21,934 nucleotides of DNA, from assembly GCA_934659445.1 (NCBI GenBank), contig CAKUHV010000022.1, forward strand, positions 1 to 21,934, written 5' to 3'. The notes beneath the pieces are model-generated. The model was given only the letters and a program-made list of their open reading frames with translations. It was not told the origin of the DNA and did no database searches. Within the stretch, counting starts at the first letter, position 1; each line of letters begins with the position of its first letter. The position numbers were made by a program, and so were the translations under genes. Shown in pieces: positions 14,354-21,185 of this stretch. This DNA comes from an uncultured Oscillospiraceae bacterium. GTDB taxonomy: Bacteria > Bacillota > Clostridia > Oscillospirales > Oscillospiraceae.

Positions 14354-14773
14354 TCAGCCCAGAGTGACCAGCAGGTCGTCGGTGTTGACGGTGCTGCCCA
14401 CGGTGGCGGAAACGGCCTTCACGGTGCCGTCCACGGGGGCGGAGACCTCGATCTCCATCTTCATGGCCTCCAGCACCACCAGCACGTCGCCGGCCTTTAC
14501 GGAGTCGCCCACCTTGCACTCGACCTTGAACACATTGCCGGGCATGGGGCTGTTCACCGCGGTCTCGCCGGCGGCCACGGCAGCGGGAGCGGCCTTGGGG
14601 GCGGCGGCGGGGGCGGGGGCAGCAGCGGGAGCAGGGGCAGCCGCAGGAGCGGGGGCGGCCACAGGGGCAGCCACGGGAGCCGCATAAACGGGGGCGGCGG
14701 CCACCGGAGCGGCGCCGGTCTTCTCAACGGTGACGTTGTAGACCTTGCCGTTTACGGTAACATTGTAGTTCAT
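14354..14773 (-). CDS. gcdC: Biotin carrier (gamma) subunit of glutaconyl-CoA decarboxylase
   Basis: The 139-residue protein begins with a short beta-rich segment (MNYNVTVNGKVYNVTVEK), continues with a flexible Ala/Pro linker (about 21-67), and ends in a biotinyl domain (68-139) with EAMKME and the biotin-accepting Lys 105. It shuttles CO2 from the GcdA active site to GcdB. It is first in the gcdC, gcdDC, gcdB unit, with its own promoter at 14896-14925 and a hairpin leader. AAAAGGGG stands before the ATG at 14773. The biotinyl domain differs from that of the fused neighbour at only three residues of the last 73. Two carriers (GcdC1, GcdC2) have been described, as I recall, in Clostridium symbiosum and Fusobacterium. 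Confidence 0.95.
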   Translation of the reverse strand: MNYNVTVNGKVYNVTVEKTGAAPVAAAPVYAAPVAAPVAAPAPAAAPAPAAAPAPAAAPKAAPAAVAAGETAVNSPMPGNVFKVECKVGDSVKAGDVLVVLEAMKMEIEVSAPVDGTVKAVSATVGSTVNTDDLLVTLG

Positions 14774-14846
14774 AGTCTTTTTCCCCTTTTCTTAAAATTG
14801 CGAACACACACTGTGTTCAGGATGCATGGAATCCTGCAACTCATCC

Positions 14847-14878
14847 CCGTTCACCCCGGAATTCTCCGGGGTGAACGG
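14847..14878 (-). promoter_or_regulatory. Strong hairpin at the 5' end of the gcdC transcript
   Basis: A perfect 14-bp stem (14847-14860 and 14865-14878; loop of four) starts about 11 bases after the predicted gcdC transcription start. No T run follows, so it is not a standard terminator. A stable 5' hairpin could protect the mRNA from end-dependent decay or could be part of a control element. About 75 bases separate it from the gcdC start. Confidence 0.6.
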
Positions 14879-14895
14879 AAAACGAAATTGGTGGC

Positions 14896-14925
14896 ATTAT
14901 ACCATTTTTGAAGGAGTTCTGTCAA
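14896..14925 (-). promoter_or_regulatory. Promoter of gcdC-gcdDC-gcdB
   Basis: The minus strand has TTGACA (14925-14920), an 18-bp spacer and TATAAT (14901-14896), with TG one base before the -10 box (extended -10). Both hexamers are perfect. It lies between hgdB and gcdC, so the membrane part of the decarboxylase can be transcribed apart from gctA-hgdB. No T-rich terminator was seen after hgdB, so read-through may add to it. Confidence 0.92.
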
Positions 14926-14989
14926 GGACAAGGCGGGCATCAGCCGCAGCTTCTGCACAACACCTTGACACGCACCCCTCCGGCCGGGC

Positions 14990-16126
14990 TTACAGCACGT
15001 CGGCGAAGGCCTGCAGGGCGGTGCTGGCCTGACCAAAGTCCCGCATCTGCTGGTCTACGCCCAGCTTGACGTGGGGGATGCCGGCGGCGTTCAGGGCCTT
15101 CTTCAGATAGGGATACTCCATCTCCTCGGGGTCGCAGAACTGCTGCATGAACAGCACCAGACCCTGGGCGCCGGAGTCCTTGACCATCTTCACGATGAAG
15201 TCGGCGCGGCGGTTCTGGCTGGAGTGCTCATCGTACAGCAGCACGTCGTAGTCCTGATCGGCGAACTGCTGGGCCAGAGCCATCATGGGGTCGCCGGTCT
15301 CGGCGGCGTCCACCAGGCAGGGGCGGCTCTCGTTGGCCACATCGTCGGCGGCAATGGCGATCTTGTTGTCGTCCAGGATCTGCATCAGCTTGGGGTTGTC
15401 GCAGATGATGCCGGAGGTGACGATCTTCTTGCCGGTCCAGTTGGCGGCGGGCAGCTTCTCCAGCTCGGCGTTCAGCTGCTCCAGCTTCTCGGTGTACTCG
15501 TCCTTCAGCATGAACCAGGAGGCGCGGTACACGGCGGAACGGCTGACGGCGGAGATGACGTCGCAGTGCTCGTTGGCCAGCTTGGAGAACTTGCGGCGGG
15601 CGGCCCGGGACTTGTTATAGACCTTGATAGCGTCGCGCAGGGCCTCGTCGGTGATGGGGGCGCCGGAGATCTTCTCCAGCTCGGTCTTCACGTGCATGTA
15701 CTGATCCACGGTGAACTGCAGGCCGAAAGCGGGGCGGCGGTTCTGGGGGTGGGCCAGGAAGATGCAGGGCAGCTTGCCCTCCATGGCCACGCGGAAGTTC
15801 TGGCTCATGGGGCGCAGGGTGTCGCAGATGGTGGGAGTGATCAGGCCGTCCAGCACGTCCAGGGTGCCGTCCAGCAGCATCTCCAGCGCCAGCTGGGCGA
15901 TGGTGCAGTAGAAGGTGGCGCAGTACTCCTTGGCGCGGGAGATGGTCTTGTTATTGCTGCCCCAGATGCCCATGGGCACCATGCCGGCGGCGTAGACCAG
16001 CTCCTCGGGAGCGTAGTAGGGCAGAACACCGATGATTTTCTTGCCCTGGGCCTTGTAGGCGTCGGCCTGACGGTGGGGATGCTCGGCGACAGCCTTGAAA
16101 TCATTCAGCAGAAGTTCGATACTCAT
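14990..16126 (-). CDS. hgdB: (R)-2-hydroxyglutaryl-CoA dehydratase beta subunit
   Basis: The 378-residue protein forms, with HgdA, the dehydratase that removes water from (R)-2-hydroxyglutaryl-CoA to give glutaconyl-CoA by a ketyl-radical route. It belongs to the HgdB/FldC family of [4Fe-4S] proteins. Candidate cluster ligands include C69, C74, C101 (in ICDTLRP) and C331 (in FCDPEEMEYP, a conserved family motif); which three bind iron cannot be read directly. Length agrees with the Acidaminococcus protein (about 379 by memory). The ATG overlaps the hgdA stop by one base (TAATG), with AAGGAGGG inside hgdA, so the subunits are made by coupled translation. Confidence 0.96.
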   Translation of the reverse strand: MSIELLLNDFKAVAEHPHRQADAYKAQGKKIIGVLPYYAPEELVYAAGMVPMGIWGSNNKTISRAKEYCATFYCTIAQLALEMLLDGTLDVLDGLITPTICDTLRPMSQNFRVAMEGKLPCIFLAHPQNRRPAFGLQFTVDQYMHVKTELEKISGAPITDEALRDAIKVYNKSRAARRKFSKLANEHCDVISAVSRSAVYRASWFMLKDEYTEKLEQLNAELEKLPAANWTGKKIVTSGIICDNPKLMQILDDNKIAIAADDVANESRPCLVDAAETGDPMMALAQQFADQDYDVLLYDEHSSQNRRADFIVKMVKDSGAQGLVLFMQQFCDPEEMEYPYLKKALNAAGIPHVKLGVDQQMRDFGQASTALQAFADVL

Positions 16127-17583
16127 TACTTATTGCCCTCCTTCGCCTTGTTGGCGTCCATGGCCTCAACCAGGCCCTGAACGCGAGTCTCATACTGGGC
16201 CTCGTTGAAGTTGCGGGGATCGGCCTGGTCGCCGTCGAATCCGGCGCAGGGCACGCCCAGATCCTTGGTGAACCGGCGCTGCATCTCGGCCATGTAGCCG
16301 GACCAGGGCTTGCAGGAGCGGTTGTAGTGGACCAGCACACCGTCCACCTTGTTCTCCTTGCAGATACCCTCACGCCAGGCAACGCCCTGCTCGATACACA
16401 CGGAGTTGGGGGCCTTGTAGTAAGCGCGGGCCATCTCGTCGATGTTGTTGTACACGAAGCCGAAAGCGGGGGCGTACACCACAGCGGTGACGTTCACGCC
16501 GTTGGCCTTCAGGGGCTTGAACAGGTTAGGCAGCTTGGGCCAGCAGGGGATGCCCTCGAACATGACGCGGTACTGCTCGGGGAAGGGAGTGGTGGACTTG
16601 CCCTCCTTCACGGCCTCCTCCAGGTCCTTGTCCAGCAGCTCGAAGGCCTCGGCGGCCTGCACCTTGCCGCGGGCGGTGACCACGTCAGCCATGTGGTTGA
16701 ACAGGTCGAAGCCGGAGTAAGGCGCGGGCTTGTACTGCAGGTAATCGCACACCTTCAGCCATGCCTTGGCGGTGCGGTTGGCGTGGGCGCAGGCGTCCTC
16801 GAACTTCTTCTCGTCGAACTTCTTGCCGGTCAGCTCCTCCAGCTGATGGATGGCCTTGTCGAACTGGGCGCGGACATAGGCCACGTTGGTATCGGCCACC
16901 TCTACGGTGTTGTTGTAGGGGATGTCGATCATGATCAGGGGGATGTTGCACATACGGGCGATGTTCTCATACCACTTGGTCATGCAGTTGCAGATGTTGT
17001 TGCAGCACAGCACGAAGTCGGGCTGGGGAATGCGCATCTGCTTATAGGGCTTGATGGCCTCGCGGCGGAAGTTCTTGTAGGCGATCTCCTTCTCGGTGGT
17101 CTCGGGCAGGGCCTCGATCTCGTGGATGTCGTCCAGAACGGTGTAAGGCACCTGGGTCTTGGGGTCCTTCTTGGGCTTGCCGGTGGCGGGGTCGATGACC
17201 ACGTTGCCGTTCTCGTCCTTCAGGGGCTTGCCGCTCTTGGGGTCGATGATGAACTCCAGCGTCTCGGGGTCGAACTTGCGGGCGGCGCGCTTGCCGGCGG
17301 CGTAAGCCAGAGAGATGCGGGCGTAGCCGCAGATGTCGTTGTCATATCCCAGATCCTCGGCGGCCTGGCACATGATCTCGCCGTCCCGCTGGGCGGCGAT
17401 GCCGGCGGCCTGGTTCTCGGGGTACATGACGTTCAGGTCAAAGGCCTCGGCCAGCTCGCAGGGGAACTTGGAGCTGGACCAGCCAACCAGCTTGCCCTCG
17501 GCCTTGGCCTTGCGGGCGTCTGCATACACGTCGTCAACGACCTTGCGCAGGGCAAGCACGCCGGGACTTACAGTTTTAGCCAT
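16126..17583 (-). CDS. hgdA: (R)-2-hydroxyglutaryl-CoA dehydratase alpha subunit
   Basis: This 485-residue partner of HgdB is oxygen sensitive and cytoplasmic. The start MAKTVSPGVLALR and the blocks GWSSSKFPCELAE (34-46), YDNDICGYARISLAYAAG (80-97), DFVLCCNNICNCMTKWYEN (189-207) and HYNRSCKPWSGYM closely follow the Acidaminococcus fermentans subunit as I remember it. Cys 193, 194, 198 and 200 are a rich Cys cluster near the metal site. Residues about 104-150 form a Lys/Asp/Pro/Gly-rich loop with a repeated DPxxGKPxKD pattern, also present in varied form in the known enzyme. The ATG at 17583 follows GGGAGGA. The gene lies between hgdC and hgdB. Confidence 0.97.
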   Translation of the reverse strand: MAKTVSPGVLALRKVVDDVYADARKAKAEGKLVGWSSSKFPCELAEAFDLNVMYPENQAAGIAAQRDGEIMCQAAEDLGYDNDICGYARISLAYAAGKRAARKFDPETLEFIIDPKSGKPLKDENGNVVIDPATGKPKKDPKTQVPYTVLDDIHEIEALPETTEKEIAYKNFRREAIKPYKQMRIPQPDFVLCCNNICNCMTKWYENIARMCNIPLIMIDIPYNNTVEVADTNVAYVRAQFDKAIHQLEELTGKKFDEKKFEDACAHANRTAKAWLKVCDYLQYKPAPYSGFDLFNHMADVVTARGKVQAAEAFELLDKDLEEAVKEGKSTTPFPEQYRVMFEGIPCWPKLPNLFKPLKANGVNVTAVVYAPAFGFVYNNIDEMARAYYKAPNSVCIEQGVAWREGICKENKVDGVLVHYNRSCKPWSGYMAEMQRRFTKDLGVPCAGFDGDQADPRNFNEAQYETRVQGLVEAMDANKAKEGNK

Positions 17584-17615
17584 TGTATTTTCCTCCCAAT
17601 TGAGATTGTATTTGC

Positions 17616-18398
17616 TTATTTGTCAGCCTTGTCAAAGGCAAACAGGGCGGCGCCCAATGCTCCGTTATACTGGGTCAGGGGCGAGGTGTGGATCTCGTGG
17701 CCCAACTCGTCCTGAAGGGCCTTGACGACCCCCTGATTCTGTGCCACGCCACCGGTCATGACCACCTGATCCCGCACGCCGATGCGGTGGGCCAGGCCCG
17801 CCACGCGGCCTGCTATGGCCTTGTGGATCCCGTTGATGATGTCACACTTGTCGGTGCCCATAGCCAGCTGACTGATGACCTCGCTCTCGGCAAAGACGGT
17901 GCAGGTGGAGCTGATGCCCACATACTTGGTGGACATGGCGCCCAGCCGCCCCAGATCCTTCACGTCCACCTCCAGCACCCGGGCCATCACGTCCAGGAAC
18001 CGGCCGGTGCCGGCGGCGCACTTGTCATTCATGGCGAAATTGGTCATGACGCCGTTCTCGATCTCCAGCACCTTCACGTCCTGCCCGCCGATATCGATGA
18101 CCGTGTGCACCTCCGGGAAAAGGAAGTGGGCCCCCTTGGCGTGGCAGCTGAGCTCGCTCATCTGCTTGTCGGCATAGTTCATCAGGGAGTTGCGGCCGTA
18201 GCCGGTGGCCAGAACATAGGCCATGTCCTCCCGTTTTTTCCCGGCGGCGGACAGCACCTCGTCAATGGCCCGCTGGGGGCCGCTGGTGCCGGCGCCCACC
18301 GGGATCAGGGACTTGGCCACGATGTCCCTGCCATCGGCCAGCATGACGCATTTGGAGGCGGTGGAGCCGATGTCGATCCCTAAGGTATAGATACTCAT
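17616..18398 (-). CDS. hgdC: Dehydratase activator HgdC (archerase, ATP-dependent)
   Basis: The 260-residue protein is an ASKHA-fold ATPase. Its homodimer holds one [4Fe-4S] cluster and injects a high-energy electron into HgdAB at the cost of ATP. Visible features are [10 protein letters not shown] (9-18, phosphate loop), DIGGQDVK (102-109), C127 in [11 protein letters not shown] and C166 in [13 protein letters not shown]. These two Cys fall at the same residue numbers as the cluster ligands of the Acidaminococcus protein, and the total length is the same. The ATG at 18398 follows GGAGAATC. It stands between gcdA and hgdA, and is separated from gcdA by two hairpins. Confidence 0.97.
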   Translation of the reverse strand: MSIYTLGIDIGSTASKCVMLADGRDIVAKSLIPVGAGTSGPQRAIDEVLSAAGKKREDMAYVLATGYGRNSLMNYADKQMSELSCHAKGAHFLFPEVHTVIDIGGQDVKVLEIENGVMTNFAMNDKCAAGTGRFLDVMARVLEVDVKDLGRLGAMSTKYVGISSTCTVFAESEVISQLAMGTDKCDIINGIHKAIAGRVAGLAHRIGVRDQVVMTGGVAQNQGVVKALQDELGHEIHTSPLTQYNGALGAALFAFDKADK

Positions 18399-18427
18399 AC
18401 TCAGATTCTCCGCAGAAAGCCGCCGGG

Positions 18428-18498
18428 CCGGGCGGCGCGGGCCGCCCGGTCAGCGGTATTTGATCTTAGGCAACACCGCGCAATTGCGCGGGGCTGCC
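18428..18498 (-). promoter_or_regulatory. Two hairpins between gcdA and hgdC
   Basis: After the gcdA stop the minus strand holds an imperfect hairpin centred on the palindrome CCGCGCAATTGCGCGG (18469-18498) and a 9-bp stem CCGGGCGGC/GCCGCCCGG (18428-18436 and 18441-18449). Neither has a T run. They probably act as RNA processing or stability elements that let upstream and downstream cistrons differ in mRNA level. No promoter was seen in the gap. Confidence 0.55.
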
Positions 18499-18499
18499 C

Positions 18500-20263
18500 T
18501 TACTTCTTCAGGCTGTCGTAGTCCTTGATGGTACGGGGCAGCAGCATCTGATGGAAGGGGCAGATGGACTCGGGGTTCTGGTAGCAGGAGTCGGTGAAGG
18601 CCACGATGTAGTTGCGCATCATGGGCATATCAACGATCTCGTCCACCAGGCCGGCCTGAGCGCAGAACAGGGGCTTGGACTTTACGTCGTAGTCGTCGAT
18701 CAGGGCGTTCATCTTGTCGATGGTGGGCTGCAGATCCTTGCCGGCCTTCTGATCCTTGGCCAGACGGCCGGTGTACATGGCGTTGGCGGCGGTCTTGCCG
18801 TTCATCACGTTGATCTCGGTGGCGGCGGTGCCCAGAGAGAAGGCGTTGTTGTCGTTGCCCTGAGGGCCGCCCAGAACGTAGTGGGCGGCGGCGGTTCCCC
18901 GGCGCAGGGTGATCTCCATCATGGGCAGCTTGCTGCTCTGGATGGAGTAAATCAGGCTCTGGCCCAGACCCAGCAGCTCGGCGACCTCGGCGTCATCACC
19001 CACGTCGATGCCGGTGGTATCCTGGATCCAGATCATGGGGATGCGGTCACGGGCGCACAGGGTGACAAACTCGTTCATCTTGATCAGGCCCTGACGGTAC
19101 AGCTTGCCGCCGGCGCCCATGGACTGGCCGTACTTCTCCACCTTGTACTCGGGGTAGTTGGGGAACACGCCCTGCTGGTTGGCCACCACGCCCACCAGAA
19201 GGCCGTCCACCTTGGCCAGACCGGTAATCATCTCGGGGCCGTAGCCCTTCTTATACTCCATGAACTGGCTGCCGTCGAAGAGGCGGGCGATGACGGAGTA
19301 CATCTCGTAGGGGCGGTTCTTGTTGTTCAGCACCAGGTCGTACAGCTCCATGTCGGAGGCAGCGGGAGCCTGGGGCGCGTCCACGCGGAAGAACTCCAGA
19401 TCGTAGCTGGGCAGCATATCCACGTACTTCTTGATGGTGGCGATCACGCCCTCCTGAGTGGCGCAGACCTCGCGGAAGAAGCCGGTCTGACCGTAGTGGA
19501 TGGACACGGATCCGGGGGGATCGGCGCGCAGGCCCTTGGTGGCCTCGATCTGGGCCAGAGCGGCCTCCATGTCCACGTGGGGCTTGGGGTTCATGCCGCC
19601 CACGATGCCGGCGCCGCCCACGGCCATGTTGGCCTTCTCATGGGCGATCAGGATGGTGGGGGAGATGGAGTGGTAGCCGCCGCCGGCGGGGTTGGTGCCG
19701 TGGATGCCGACGATGACGGGGATACCCATCTGGTTCAGCTCGGAGTTGCGGTAGAAGGGGGTGCCGCCGCCGCGACGGTTGGGGTACACCTTCTCCTGCT
19801 GGTCCAGCTCGACGCCGGCGCACTCCAGCAGGTAGATCAGAGGGATGCGCAGACGCTTGGCGGTATCGGAACCGCGCAGCAGGTTGTCGGCCTGGCCGGG
19901 CACCCAGGTGCCGGCGTGCTTCTTGTTGTCGGAGGCGATGATGCAGCACCACTTGCCGTTCACGCGGCCCAGGCCCTTGACGATGGAGGTGGAGCCGTTC
20001 TTGTTGTGCTCGGGGTTATACAGGCTGTTCAGGGGGCACCAGGTGCCGGGATCCACCAGCAGAGAGACGCGCTGCATAGCGGTCAGCTGGCCCTTGGCGT
20101 TCATATCGGCATCGGGCTTGCCGGCCTCCAGAGCGTCCACGATATGGTTGTGGATGTCCTCCTCGATGGCCTTCAGCTCGGCCACGTTCTCGGCGTTGGC
20201 CCGGACGGGCTTGCCGACGACGGGCATGTTCTGGAAATAGCGGGGCATGGAATAGTTACCCAT
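18500..20263 (-). CDS. gcdA: Glutaconyl-CoA decarboxylase alpha subunit (carboxyltransferase)
   Basis: The 587-residue protein moves the carboxyl group of glutaconyl-CoA to the biotin of GcdC, releasing crotonyl-CoA. It has the two crotonase-fold halves of the acyl-CoA carboxyltransferase family. The first contains RRGGGTPFYRNSELNQMG and GGAGIVGG; the second contains QDTTGIDVGDDAE, RRGTAAAHYVLGGPQG and the late LFCAQAGLVDEIVDM. The start MGNYSMPRYFQNMP and total length match the Acidaminococcus GcdA as I recall. The ATG at 20263 follows AGGAGG. Placement between gctB and hgdC, with the membrane subunits downstream in a separate unit, makes glutaconyl-CoA the substrate with high probability. 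Confidence 0.97.
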   Translation of the reverse strand: MGNYSMPRYFQNMPVVGKPVRANAENVAELKAIEEDIHNHIVDALEAGKPDADMNAKGQLTAMQRVSLLVDPGTWCPLNSLYNPEHNKNGSTSIVKGLGRVNGKWCCIIASDNKKHAGTWVPGQADNLLRGSDTAKRLRIPLIYLLECAGVELDQQEKVYPNRRGGGTPFYRNSELNQMGIPVIVGIHGTNPAGGGYHSISPTILIAHEKANMAVGGAGIVGGMNPKPHVDMEAALAQIEATKGLRADPPGSVSIHYGQTGFFREVCATQEGVIATIKKYVDMLPSYDLEFFRVDAPQAPAASDMELYDLVLNNKNRPYEMYSVIARLFDGSQFMEYKKGYGPEMITGLAKVDGLLVGVVANQQGVFPNYPEYKVEKYGQSMGAGGKLYRQGLIKMNEFVTLCARDRIPMIWIQDTTGIDVGDDAEVAELLGLGQSLIYSIQSSKLPMMEITLRRGTAAAHYVLGGPQGNDNNAFSLGTAATEINVMNGKTAANAMYTGRLAKDQKAGKDLQPTIDKMNALIDDYDVKSKPLFCAQAGLVDEIVDMPMMRNYIVAFTDSCYQNPESICPFHQMLLPRTIKDYDSLKK

Positions 20264-20295
20264 GTTCGTTTCCTCCTATTTTTTGGTGTATGTGG

Positions 20296-20351
20296 GCCGG
20301 GACATCCCGGCTCTTGAGCTGCTGAGAGTCCGGCGCCGGACTCTCAGCAGC
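20296..20351 (-). promoter_or_regulatory. Perfect 34-bp palindrome and second hairpin between gctB and gcdA
   Basis: The span 20318-20351 is a perfect inverted repeat with 17-bp arms (GCTGCTGAGAGTCCGGC). Next to it is GCCGGGA/TCCCGGC (20296-20302 and 20305-20311). On the minus strand six A residues, not T, come later, so these are not intrinsic terminators. They lie between cistrons whose products may be needed in different amounts. An mRNA processing or stability function is likely but not shown; a dyad binding site for a regulator is an alternative. Confidence 0.6.
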
Positions 20352-20362
20352 CGAAACAGCTA

Positions 20363-21166
20363 TCAGTCCTTGGGGACCTTGATGAAGGCCTGACCGGGGT
20401 CGATCTCCTCACGGATCAGCTTGATGATCTCGGGAGAGGGGCCCTCCATCAGCTGGGCGCGGGACACGTCGATCTCGAAGCCGGTGTTCTCCTGCACCAT
20501 CTCGGGGGTGGAGAAGGGATAGTAGTAGGCCAGGTACATCCGCTTGGTCTCGTCGTCGAACTTCATGATGCCCAGGTCGGTGACCACCATCTGGGGACCG
20601 CGGTTGCCGGGCAGACCGGCGCGCTCACGGCCACCGGGGCCGTCCATCCAGCCGCAGGAGGTGATATAGTCCACGTGGTCGATGAAGCGGCGCTTCTGGT
20701 GCTGCATCATGATGATGGTGTTGCAGTAGGTGGCGATGCCGTTGGCGCCGCCGGAGCCGGTGAACCGGGTGGTGGGCTGCAGGTAGTCGCCCTTGCCGAA
20801 GATGCAGGTAGAGTTCACGTTGCCGTAGGGGTCGATCTGGGCGCCACCGATGAAGGCCACCAGGCGGTCCTCGTCATGCAGCCACTCGTTGGCCTCGAAG
20901 CCCACAAAGCGGATGTTGGGCCACTGCACGGCGCAGTGGGCCATAAAGCGGTTGTCGCCCACGGAACGGGGCACCTCAACGGGGTCGCAGTCCATCAGGC
21001 CGCTCTCTACGATGGGGTGGCAGGAGGGGCACACAGCCCGCTTGGCCAGAGAAGCGCCGATCAGGGGCAGGCCGGTGCCCACGATGACGATCTGGTTCTC
21101 TTTGATGTTCTTGGCAATGGCGTATGCCTGCATCTCCTGCTTGGTATACTTTGTATAATCAGACAT
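20363..21166 (-). CDS. gctB: Glutaconate CoA-transferase subunit B
   Basis: The 267-residue subunit carries the active site of the CoA-transferase that moves CoA from acetyl-CoA to (R)-2-hydroxyglutarate or glutaconate. Glu 54, in VESGLMDCDPVEV, is the residue that forms the glutamyl-CoA thioester in the Acidaminococcus enzyme, at the same number. Other blocks are GGAQIDPYGNVNST and RFTGSGGANGIATYC. Length is normal. The ATG at 21166 follows GGGAGGGG; the gap to gctA is 19 bases. It works as a heterotetramer or octamer with GctA in the cytoplasm. Confidence 0.97.
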   Translation of the reverse strand: MSDYTKYTKQEMQAYAIAKNIKENQIVIVGTGLPLIGASLAKRAVCPSCHPIVESGLMDCDPVEVPRSVGDNRFMAHCAVQWPNIRFVGFEANEWLHDEDRLVAFIGGAQIDPYGNVNSTCIFGKGDYLQPTTRFTGSGGANGIATYCNTIIMMQHQKRRFIDHVDYITSCGWMDGPGGRERAGLPGNRGPQMVVTDLGIMKFDDETKRMYLAYYYPFSTPEMVQENTGFEIDVSRAQLMEGPSPEIIKLIREEIDPGQAFIKVPKD

Positions 21167-21185
21167 TTTAATACCCCTCCCTAAC

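Noticed and set aside
12288..14687. Long plus-strand frames opposite gcdB and the carrier genes, and similar ones opposite gcdA, hgdA and hgdB
   Set aside because: They are shadows caused by high GC at third positions; composition is Ala/Gly/Val/His-rich with no motifs, and the minus genes are unmistakable.
14847..14878. Considered as a terminator for hgdB or an attenuator for gcdC
   Set aside because: There is no T run on the minus strand after the stem, and it lies downstream of the gcdC promoter, so I list it only as a leader hairpin.
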